A program made the position numbers and the translations under genes. DNA of 64,000 nucleotides, taken from assembly GCF_901000735.1 (NCBI RefSeq), contig NC_081545.1:20794100-20858099 (forward strand), in the 5' to 3' direction. Below, piece by piece: positions 55,409-64,000 of this stretch. Every line of letters begins with the position of its first letter. The first letter of the stretch is position 1. A model generated the notes under the pieces. It was not told the DNA's origin. It searched no databases and worked only from the letters and a program-made list of their open reading frames with translations. This DNA comes from Corylus avellana (taxonomy: Eukaryota; Streptophyta; Magnoliopsida; Fagales; Betulaceae).

Positions 55409-55620
55409 TCACTAGAGAAAATTTGGGTTATAACGACCGCTAAAGTTGTCCCTAAAGCCCAAATAATCGTTGCTAATGAGCATCAACGACAACAACTTCA
55501 TAAAAAATGCATATTAGAGACAATAAAAATTTTCGTCACTAATAATATTGTCATCCTCACTAAAAAATATGCAGGTGTTGTTGCTGATATCAAAATAACC
55601 AAACAAGCTTTGTTAGAGAG
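55409..55620. repeat. CACTA-like terminal remnant
   Basis: CACTAGAGAAAATTTGGGTTAT start, then ACGACAACAAC and GTTGTTGCTGATATCAAAAT words, similar to the remnants after CYSTM genes A and B (35767 and 39634). Confidence 0.45.
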
Positions 55621-55756
55621 TTATCAACTAACAAATAACTCTCGCCATGTTATCAAGAATTCAAACGTATATTCAAGTGAAGATAATGATAGTATTAGTT
55701 GTGATAAAGATAATATTTGCTAGCTTATTTTATCTATAAACCATTTGTAATTTAGC

Positions 55757-56372
55757 TTATCTCAAAAAGGACAAGTTCAAAGATGGCCTTGTCCAAAGTA
55801 GGAAGAGATGAGCGATGTAAAAGTTGCACACGAACAGGCTCAAAATCATCACATAAGGCCATAAGTAATTGATGAAGGCGATGTTGATCCCTACGTTCAG
55901 CATACATCTAAGCATTGGTAGGATCCTTCCAAATAGGATAAGAAAGATCAATTTGGTCCCGTAAGAATTGCATGCAAGCAAGAAAATCACTGATACTTTG
56001 CTCAGGTTCTTGCTAAAGCTCAAACAAAAGTTGGTACTCTCGAGCACCATCAACAAGAAAATAGCAAGACGCAAGCATATCCCAAGCACCCTTAGCTTCA
56101 TCAAAACTGTCAAACAAGGATGAAATAGATTGAATAATGGTGTTACGAAACCATGTAAGAATTGGATGATGATTATTATCCCAATCAATAAGACGAGTGA
56201 GGAGGGCGTCATCAGTTTCAGTAGCCCCTTTAACCAGCTTGTTGGTAGCACCAATCATACAAGGCCAAAGCTTCTTGCTTTTAAGAAAACTACGTATAGA
56301 TTGGGACCAAACAGTGTAGTTTGTGCCATCCAATACAGTATGAACATGACAAAAAATCTTGTTTTGTGCCAT
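55757..56372 (-). pseudogene. copia gag fragment
   Basis: ATG at 56372-56370. The N-terminal gag motif LDGTNYTVWSQSIRSFLKSKKLW is the classic copia start (LxGxNYxxWxxxMxxxLxxKxLW), followed by the WDNNHHPILTWFRNTI and AKGAWDML blocks. A stop after LLFEL near 56014 and a further stop in the FLACMQFLRDQIDLSYP region interrupt it. Gag forms the particle of the element. Broken and truncated. Confidence 0.8.
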
Positions 56373-56655
56373 CTACAAATTTCAAATGCAAAAACAGACC
56401 GCAAATATGGAATCAGAAGGAAAAAACTGAGTGCGAAGCACCTGGTCAACTATGTCAATAGTCAACGGTCAACAACTATCATGGCAGTAGGGTTGGCGTG
56501 GCACGTGGTACTCGAGCTGATGTGTCACTAGGGCTGACATGGTGCTCTGAGAAGCTGACGCGTGGCTGTGCTGAAGAGAGCTTGGTGTGTCTGGTCCACG
56601 TTCGCGCGGTAGTGGCAGTGGCGCTGGGAGCGTAAGTGTCAGGTGCTAATCATTG

Positions 56656-56935
56656 AGCGGTGCGTGGCGCCTAGGAAGGCGGTGGTTGAGGTTGATCTGA
56701 AATCGCCGGAGGAAGGTATGTCAAGTGGAGGTCCTGTTGTCAGAAGTGAAAGATGGTGCCGGCCTGTGGCAGAAGCGTCAGCGGTGGAACTGCAGGAACT
56801 CAGGGCGGCGCATAAAGGTGCGTGGCATCTCAAAAGGCAGCGGTCGAGGTCGATCTGGAATCCCCGAAGTGAATGACGGTGGTGGCCTGTGGCAGAACGG
56901 CAGAGAATCTGGGCGGCGCGTGTGGGAGCATGAAT
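56656..56935. repeat. GC-rich direct duplication in copia leader
   Basis: Two units of about 160 bp share GTGCGTGGCxxCT, GGTCGATCTGGAATC-like, GGCCTGTGGCAGAA and GGGCGGCGC. GC content is far above the surroundings. Perhaps a captured host sequence; identity unknown. Confidence 0.6.
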
Positions 56936-57096
56936 AATCCAATGAAGCTGTACTTGGTAGCTCTGAAACGGTCATCTTTTGAGGTTTCGAGTGGTGTTGT
57001 CACCTTCTAGAAACTATGAGGAGAAGACGGAGAACCGATACCGATAGAGCAATGGACTCGCTGGAAAACGATAGCTGCGCTGGAAAAAGGACAAGA

Positions 57097-57158
57097 GGCC
57101 GAAAAAACAAAAAAACAAAAAAACAAAAAAACAAAAAACAAAAACAAAAACAAAAAAG
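57097..57158. repeat. (AAAAAC)n microsatellite
   Basis: Repeated AAAAAAAC/AAAAAC units between the copia leader and its primer-binding site. The minus-strand Phe-rich ORF here is an artefact. Confidence 0.85.
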
Positions 57159-57329
57159 AATGCATGTATAAAAGATGATTCAGAACCTGTGCTCTGATAC
57201 CATATTGAGAAGAATTTTGTATATTGAATCACATGGAATGATGTACATAAGGGGCTTATATATACATGCTAGTAATACAGACACTACATATCTCTAACCC
57301 ATGTGGGGCTCTCTACATATAATCTAACA

Positions 57330-57935
57330 CTTTCTATGATGATTAGGGACCTTGGTTAGATTGGTAAATGAGTTTTAGAAGTAATTTTGAATTTTTCATG
57401 CATTCTGTAAGTCATCGAATGTTCCATTGTACCACCGAATGTTCGATCCTTGTAGACCGAATGATTGATACCGAATGTTTGGTGCAGGTTGAAAGTTGAT
57501 AATTAGGGTTTTATTATGCGTTTGGGATATTTCATGTGCTTGATTAGGTTTCCTGTATCTCAGTGTTTAATATTAGAGTATGCTTTGCAGTATTGGGGAG
57601 TTCGAGATGTCTAAGAGTGTGGAGGAATGCCTGAGGTAAATAAATGCTTACGGAACCGTTCTTACTTTAACATTTGTTATGTTAGTGAACTAAGCATACT
57701 TTACCTTAATATTTATTATATAAAAAAATAAAAAAATAAAAAATAAAAAATAAAAGACAATAGTGAGAAACCTGGTGATGAAGTGAAATAACAACCATTA
57801 TCTAAAAAGGCCAAAGAGAGAGTCCATGGCTACACATGAGGACAAAGACCTTTTTTTTTTTTTTTTTTTTTAACATGACAAAATAACAATCAAAGCAATA
57901 CTACACCATTTGACACGGATTGGGATCCTTGGCAA
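57330..57935. other. spacer without a gene
   Basis: AT-rich; includes TTCGGT/ACCGAATGTT phrases similar to 40440-40545, and poly-T at 57849-57870. No coding region seen. Confidence 0.45.
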
Positions 57936-58320
57936 TGAGGCAAAATTGTCAGCCCCAAATTTTGTCAATTTGATTCGTTTTATTTCATTGATCGGTCTAA
58001 AACTTGCAACGCGTCCCACCCAAAATAAAAAAATAAAATATTATTTACATTTAAAAAAAATGTAAAATTAAATAATAAAAAAATAAAATAATCAATTAAA
58101 AAATGTGGGGGGGCCGGCCACCCCCCACCGCCAGCCACCCCACATTTTTTAATTAATTATTTTATTATTATTTTATTATTATTTTATTTTACATTTTTTT
58201 TAAATGTAAATAATATTTTATTATTTTATTTTGAGTGGAATACATGGCGATTTTTAGACGGCTGAATGAAATTAAACGATTCAGATTGACAAAATTTTGA
58301 GCTAGCAATTTTGTCACCAT
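57936..58320. mobile_element. palindromic MITE (foldback)
   Basis: Almost the whole 385 bp folds on itself. GGCAAAATTGTCAGCCCC and AAATTTTGTCAATTTGATTCG are mirrored by CGATTCAGATTGACAAAATTTT and GCTAGCAATTTTGTCACC. Around the centre, TAATTAAAAAATGTGGGG-type arms flank GGCCGGCCACCCCCCACC. No ORF. Confidence 0.75.
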
Positions 58321-58321
58321 T

Positions 58322-59572
58322 CACTACAAAAAACTTACTAATTTGTAACGTGTCTACTGGTCATTACTTTTTGCCACGTTATCATTAGTAACGTGTCAAT
58401 TTGTCACACGTTACTAAATATTTTAGTAACGTGTTAAACTGGCACGTTACCAATTTGGTAACGTGTCAGTTAGGCACGTTACCAATTGATAACGTATCAA
58501 ATTGGTAAAGTGTCAAACTAGCACGTTGCTATTTTTTTTCCTTATTAATTATTTTCATAGTAATTAAGACACAAAAATATTAATTATACTATTAACATTA
58601 TATTAATAATTCCATAATATATACTAAAATAAAATTGGCAACGTGTCAAACTAGCACGTTACTATTTTTTTTCCTTATTAATTATTTTCATAGTAATTAA
58701 GAACAATATTTAACATTATCGAAGGAAAAATGTACATATATATAATCTAATAAAAATTGGTATGATTTATATGATTTAATCATATTGGCACTAGGAATTG
58801 GTGTGATATTTATAATTTAATCATAAAATCATACCAATTCATATAATGACTATCACATATATATACAATGCATGACACTGTGGCTTGAATTATCTCTAGT
58901 GAAATGATAATTAGCATTATAAATTTATTAATTGGTAAACCAGTTGATATATTTATCATATTGTATTGATAGTTAAACTATTCAAATTAATATAACAATT
59001 ATGAACTAGCTAGCTAGCGATCGATCGACTTATTCCCAATGTTATTAAAAAGTAACATTTTGATTTTTAGTAATATATATATATACGGAAATGCATGGTG
59101 TTTTCCTAATCTTAACTATATATATTTTTTTTAAAACCAATTAGTTTGTAAGAGCCATATATATATAAATTTTTTACTAAAACTAATATAATTATTAACA
59201 TTTGAGTTATTAACATAAGACTTGCCCCTAAAATGGGGTAGAAAAGAGATGGACAGATTTTCCTTTAAATTGAGTAGGACAATATTTTTTTTTATTTAAA
59301 TTCAGTTTATAAAAATGACATATATTCTATAATGTTAATCATTTTTTTTTTTTTTATAACATTAATAAAGTTGGAGAAAATTTTATTTGAAAAAAAATGT
59401 GATTCTCATGTGGTATTAAAAGAGGGCATGTTTCTCATATGTATATGACAATTTTATAGATCCAATTGGAAGAATTTGTGTGTGTGTGTGTGTGTATATA
59501 TATATGCCACAAATTTAAAATGGATGTTTATGAAAATTGGTAACGTGGCACACGTGACACGTTACTAAAATG
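58322..59572. mobile_element. CACTA-type element, subfamily with TAACGTG subterminal repeats
   Basis: Starts CACTACAAAAAACTTAC directly beside the palindromic MITE. About ten GTAACGTGTCA / TGGCACGTTAC repeats follow to 58530, with more at 58635-58665 and 59543-59565. The block AACGTGTCAAACTAGCACGTT plus flank occurs twice (58506-58560 and 58635-58695). A right end (TTTTTTGTAGTG) was not found, so the element is truncated or ends beyond the CT-rich island. No transposase. Confidence 0.7.
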
Positions 59573-59574
59573 CA

Positions 59575-59935
59575 TCGGGATCATGCACGCGCGTTTCCTT
59601 CATCTTTTTTGCCTTTCTTTTTCTTCTCCTCCCGCACGCCCCTCTCCCTCTTTCCTTTTCCTCTCTTTTGCTCCGACTGGCAACACCTCACTCTCCGACG
59701 GTCTCTGTCACACGCTGGCGGACCTCACTCTCCGGCACAGAATCTTTTTTCTAGCTCCTCCCGCGCGCACATACACCCAGTCCTCTCTCCCTTTGTCGTT
59801 TTTCTCTCTTCTACTTCGGCCGGCCTTGTTTCCCTCCCAGTGGTCTCTATCACTCCGGCGGTGTCGACCCTAGCTCATTCTCCGGCACTCTCTCCCTCTC
59901 TGACAACGTACTATATATATTGTGTAAAAATTGTA
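59575..59935. other. CT/GC-rich island, possible captured promoter or 5' UTR
   Basis: TCCTCCCGCACGCCCCTCTCC, CTCTCCGGCAC (twice) and CTCCGGCGG words stand out from the AT-rich surroundings. ORF 59570-59962 is open because of this composition; no domain is recognised. Confidence 0.4.
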
Positions 59936-60466
59936 ATTAAAATTTTTTCAATTTTTTTATAGGTTTACAATTTATTGTCATATGGTTGTGGGTATTTCAT
60001 TACGGATGATTTTGATTAAGAAAAGTTATGTTTATAGTTGTGTTTTTGACAAATTTTGGTTTGAGCTTTAAGGTGATTTACATTTTTTTTAGAGGGAAGA
60101 AATTAGATGCTGGTTGATTGAAAATCCAAGTATGGTGTTTGGATTTTGGGTGATTACCGATTGGAGGCTTTAATGTTGTGTTTTTTTATATGATTATTGT
60201 GAATATGATTAATTGAATTTTTAAATGAATTTGGATAAAGAATGATACATGAAATATTGATTGTGTTTGAAAATCCCACATTAATATTGATTGTGTTTGG
60301 GAATTTGTTTGGATGAATAATGTCACAAATGAAACCCACATTGGGCATGTGCTGTTATATTTGTAACATTCTAAGAAATCATGCCAAAATCTTTTTTGCA
60401 AAACAAACCAGAAGTCTAATATTGTGTAAATGTTAAAAAGAAAAGAAAAAATTACTTAGATTAATT
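59936..60466. other. AT-rich spacer, no gene
   Basis: Contains a short direct repeat TATTGATTGTGTTTGRRAAT (60255 and 60286). Nothing else seen. Confidence 0.5.
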
Positions 60467-60643
60467 TTGTTTACGGTTCCCATAACAAATGTAGTTAAAT
60501 TGATTGGTTACTAATAATTTTGCTTCGGTTGTTAAAATTATATTAATTTGTGTAATTTTTACTATAAACAAAAAATAACAAACTAGCCTAGATTAATTTT
60601 GTTTAGGGTCCCCATAACAAATGTAGTTAAATTGATTGGTTAC
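60467..60643. repeat. direct duplication of about 55 bp
   Basis: ATTAATTTTGTTTACGGTTCC plus CATAACAAATGTAGTTAAATTGATTGGTTAC at 60460-60510 recurs at 60592-60643. The gypsy LTR begins directly after the second copy. Confidence 0.75.
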
Positions 60644-62005
60644 TGATGTGGTATTTTTGTGACCAAAATTATCAATAATAAAAATTACCACTCGCAATAG
60701 TACGAATCTTGTAGGATATGGCTATATTGAGGGTGTCGAACCTCAAGGTCAAAGTTATCAAAATTTAATTAAGTTATCATATATTTACTCCTTTTATTTT
60801 TATGCACTTTAGTTTTTAAGCAAATCAAATCAAAACCCCTTTTAATTAAGTTATCAAAATTTAAAAGATCAAAGTTAACTTAATTAAAAGGGGTTTTGAT
60901 TTGATTTTCTTAAAAACTAAAGTGCATGAAAATAAAAAGAGTAAATATATGAGAGAGAGAGAGAGTAGGGTATTGATTTCACCACGATCCGCACACCAAT
61001 GGTTAACCATATTTAATTCTAGCAATTCTTTATTTGCATGTTATAAATTAAACAAGAAAACATATGAAAATAAATTCATGCAATCAACGAAATAGCATAA
61101 CCCATTTTTGGTTGGCACAGATCGTCTACCTAAATTACACTAAACTAGGGTATAGTACGATCCGTCTTTCCTAGGTATGGTCTATCTAACCCTATTGATT
61201 ACATGCCAATTAAGAACCATTGTATAACCATCATTCTTATAATCACAGAAAATAAGAATGATTTGAGTTCAATAATAGTAAAATAATTTCTAAGACAAGA
61301 TAATAATTTTACTAATATTGAATTGGAATTAAAGAACAATTGCATTTAATGTGAAGAGCTAAAATCAATTGTAGCAATCCTCATAGTTATACAATCAACA
61401 TGCATAAATAGAAAAATTAGAAATTAAATACAATCAAACCATTGTGCTTGGAAAGGGCTACATCAATACCCCACAATTGGGTTTAGCTGCTCATGATCTT
61501 CTAGGCTCCACAGACAATTTACTGAAATTTTAGCTCTAAGAGCCGATGTGTCTGTTTACAATGTTTAGAGCCCTATTTTATAGGGATTTGGAAAACCCTA
61601 AAACCCTAGAAATCCTCGGAAAATCAGAAGTCAGTCTCCCAGTCCAATTGGGAGACTGAAAACCAAATCCAAGCTGGAAAAGGATTCTTGCCGTGCACTG
61701 TACGCCCGTGTGTGCTCGATTCGAGATTATGTGCGCTCGAGCCTAGCTGATATGCGCGCGAGCGCAGTCATGCGCTCGATCCTTGGCCGCAGATGCTCGA
61801 GCACAAGTGCGCTCGATCTCAGGAGTGCGGCGCTCGATCCTAAATCCAAAATGCTCAAAATGTTGTCTTTTTAAGCCCAATTTCCAATGGTTTGTCAAAT
61901 GAGACCTGAAACACAAAAACAAAACAAAATCAAACAAATAACAATGCTAAGGAATTAACATATGTAAATTAAGGAGCTCGAATGTGCAACATTTGGCGCT
62001 CATCA
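60644..62005 (-). repeat. gypsy LTR, same family as the solo LTR at 21033-22445
   Basis: Ends TGATGTGG...GCGCTCATCA on the plus strand, collinear with the inverse of 21033-22445 through most of its length (for example GGGTGTCGAACCTCAAGG and CACAATTGGGTTTAGCTGC). It differs by carrying a cluster of GCGCTCGA words at 61710-61845. Confidence 0.9.
61710..61845. repeat. degenerate GCGCTCGA cluster in the LTR
   Basis: At least seven copies of GCGCTCGA/ATGCTCGAGC-like words within 135 bp, absent from the corresponding part of the solo LTR at 21.0-22.4 kb. Confidence 0.75.
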
Positions 62006-63135
62006 CACCTCCTAACTTATATATTGCTAGTCCCTTAGCAATACAAAACTGAAAATAAACTGAAAACTAAAAAGAAAAATCCAGCTTTTGTGGGATGTAC
62101 GTTTGCATTTAGCGTATGCAACAAGCCTTTTAAACCCCTAGGAATTCTCTAGAGGACGAGTGAAGTCTCGTGAGGGTTTTCCAGGAAATGTACCCACAAA
62201 CATTTTCTAACCATGTAATTCCCAAGAATGCAATATCATGACCATCATGGTTCTCAGTCATTAACAGGCTTAATAAAACAAACACCATCTTCACAATTTT
62301 AGGAAATTACAACTTAGCTTCAATCATGGCAATTATGAGATATTACAGAATTCAATTAGTGTATGTGAACTCAACACATAGTCATGGGATTTCAAAACTA
62401 TCTCAATCATGCATGGATCAATACTCAAAATTCATTAGACTCCCCATCGGATAAAACAACCAAGGCAACAATTTCCTTTTTGTTTTTGTTTTTTTTTTTA
62501 GCTCACTTAGCTCCCTTAAGCTTTCTGATTGACCTATTTATCGAGTGTTAGGCCAATGACTCCCAAACTAGATGGTTTTAGGAAATTAGGTGTAAAGACA
62601 CCCCTAAGGACTTACTAACTCAAGTCTAAAAGGCTACGAAGCAAAGCTACTTTTTTTTTTTTTTTTTTTTTCAATCAAACCAAACTTCTCACTTTTTGAC
62701 GCGAACACCCACTGCTTAATGGGGCAAGAGGTCCGGTTACTTGGTGGAAAGTTTAAAATGATTTTTTTTTTTTTTTTGAATTGTTGCCAAGGTCATTTTC
62801 CCAATAAGTTACCCAATTTATTCCAAATATTGAAACTAGACAGTATTAATTCTAGATTTTATGCCCCACAGACTACATGCTAGTGTGCTTGTGAAAATCA
62901 AATTGAAACAAGTAATATTTCATGCTGCCAATGAGAGTAACATAATTTTAATTCCTTAATCAAGTGATCATGCGTTTGTCATATTAAGCCCATCAATGAA
63001 TTTCAAATCCCAACAGAAAAATGAATTGCATGCTCAGAACTAACATGTATGCCCACACCCCCCAACTTAAAACGCACAATGTCCTCAGTGTGTGGAAAAC
63101 AACAATAAAACAGTCCCTGGGATAGAAGTACCTGC
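62006..63135. other. gypsy internal non-coding region
   Basis: No coding sequence; has poly-T runs (62491-62500, 62651-62670 and 62763-62777) and the TAAGTTGGGGGG-type motif on the minus strand at about 63057-63085. Confidence 0.55.
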
Positions 63136-63139
63136 CCTA

Positions 63140-63994
63140 TCACTGTGGCGCAGAAGAAGATGCCCTTGCAGTAGGTGGCAGCCATGCTAAAATGGCGCAC
63201 AACAGTTCTTGCTGGGCTTCAAACCTTTCATCTGCCCGGCTCCTGTCCTCCGCTCTTTGGGTAGCAAGCTCAGATCGGAGCTCCCGCAGTTCCTTCTGGA
63301 GGGACTCATAGTGTGACATGGTCAGAGTGACGGTCGCTGCCATTCCCTCTCTTTCAACCGGCTCAGTTGCAGGTGGCTCAGTGTGTATAGACCCATCGGC
63401 TTCCCTAACGACCTCAGCTGTTGTAGGCTCCCAACGTCATCTCGGCATGTGGGAATAACTCTGGTTCCACTGGATCAGGCCAAGCTGGGGGTGTGCAGGG
63501 ATCGGCCCATCAGCGGTTGTACCCTCAATGCCGCGGGTCTGAAGGATATGGGTGAGAAGAAAAGGGAATGGAAGCCCCCATGAAGACGAGCCCTGAGTGC
63601 GCCTAACAATCGCCCGGTCCCAAAATTTGTGTATCTGATCCCAAATGAGCTGGGGGATGGAAATCCGAAAGCCTCTCTAAAAGGCGTAGAGGGCCGCAAG
63701 GAAGGGGCCGCGCCTCTGAGTCTTGTGTCCGAAGGGACACACATTCCGCTGTAATACAAAGTCCACGAACCATAGGCGGGAAGGCAGCAGGACCTTGCTT
63801 CTATAGTTGCGGAGGTCGTCGGTGTAACGGCCGCGGCAGATGTCATCCACAATAAATTGCAGTGTGAGGTCGAGTGGCAGGTCTGAGTACCAAGGGGAGC
63901 CATCCCAAGCCAAAATATCGGACAGGCAAGCATGAGAACATTGCAAAGCAGCAGCAATGTCGTCGGTGGTCAGCTCAATGTCCATGCCCACCAC
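63140..63994 (-). pseudogene. gypsy accessory ORF (plant retrotransposon protein) with coiled-coil tail
   Basis: One minus-strand frame runs from beyond 63994 to a stop at 63140, with a TAG at 63677 and a TGA near 63440 inside it. Blocks such as LTTDDIAAALQCSHACLSDIL, LLPSRLWFVDFVLQRNVCPFGHKTQRRG, SIPQLIWDQIHKFWDR and LPFPFLLTHIL resemble the 'putative plant transposon protein' domain found in Tat/Athila-type gypsy elements. The last 65 residues (YESLQKELRELRSELATQRAEDRSR) form a coiled coil. Position just 5' of the polypurine tract suggests an ORF downstream of pol. The exact role in the element is unknown. The internal stops show decay. Confidence 0.6.
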
Positions 63995-64000
63995 AGATGA

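Larger units (their letters stand above)
55757..57329 (-). mobile_element. Ty1/copia 5' fragment with short LTR
   Basis: On the minus strand a 124-bp LTR (57329-57206, TGTTAGATTATATG...TTCTCA) is followed three bases later by a TGGTATCAGAGC primer-binding site (57202-57191), then an 800-bp leader and gag. The element is cut off at about 55755, so protease, integrase and RT are missing. The very short LTR fits the Ale/Retrofit-type copia lineages. Confidence 0.75.
60644..64000 (-). mobile_element. gypsy retrotransposon, 3' part (runs off the window)
   Basis: A 1.36-kb 3' LTR (60644-62005), a purine tract TTAGGAGGTG on the minus strand next to it, non-coding sequence with the phrase GACATTGTGCGTTTTAAGTTGGGGGG (rc of 63060-63085; common in Tat/Athila-type gypsy elements), and an ORF reading inward from 64000. 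The pol region would lie to the right of the window. Confidence 0.75.

Overview
This window is nuclear DNA of a flowering plant, most likely a woody eudicot. The evidence is spliced genes with GT-AG introns, AT-rich spacers, many microsatellites, and plant-specific transposon families (CACTA with TGACGTG subterminal repeats, MuDR, hAT, copia, gypsy, L1-type LINE, a tRNA-derived SINE, a caulimovirid-like element). The genus cannot be fixed from sequence alone. Seven runs of N mark assembly gaps, several of them inside repeats.

Layout. 1-4.7 kb: two copies of a broken 3'-5' exonuclease (WRN-like) gene on the minus strand, separated by a CACTA fragment and a hAT-type repeat. 4.7-7.1 kb: a small Mutator-like MITE and tandem repeats. 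7.1-9.4 kb: a complete non-coding LTR element. 9.4-17.7 kb: a decayed LINE split by a 4.1 kb copia deletion derivative. 18.2-25.1 kb: a caulimovirid-like endogenous element on the minus strand, split by a 1.4 kb solo LTR. 25.3-34.6 kb: a 9.2 kb hAT with an exact 8-bp target duplication, sitting in an old copia tail and holding a long-TIR MuDR element and a CACTA. 34.6-51.6 kb: the only convincing host genes, four small CYSTM (cysteine-rich transmembrane, stress tolerance) genes on the plus strand, separated by nested hAT, CACTA, LINE, LTR and SINE insertions. 51.6-60 kb: MITEs, a hAT-in-hAT nest carrying pieces of a host gene, a copia fragment, a palindromic MITE and a CACTA subfamily with a different subterminal motif. 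60.6-64 kb: the 3' LTR and accessory ORF of a gypsy element that runs off the window.

How it fits together. The CYSTM genes share a spliced C-terminal Cys-rich module and a promoter with a CACGTG box, a CGCG box, a TATA box and a CT-rich leader. This suggests shared stress or ABA control. The first two genes encode identical proteins and lie in a recent duplication whose ends coincide with CACTA sequences, so transposon-mediated unequal exchange is the likely cause. I see no CRISPR array, no bacterial-type operon and no clearly new enzymatic system. The most interesting structures are the transposon-mediated CYSTM amplification, the hAT element with captured host-gene pieces, and the compound hairpins inside a CACTA element.
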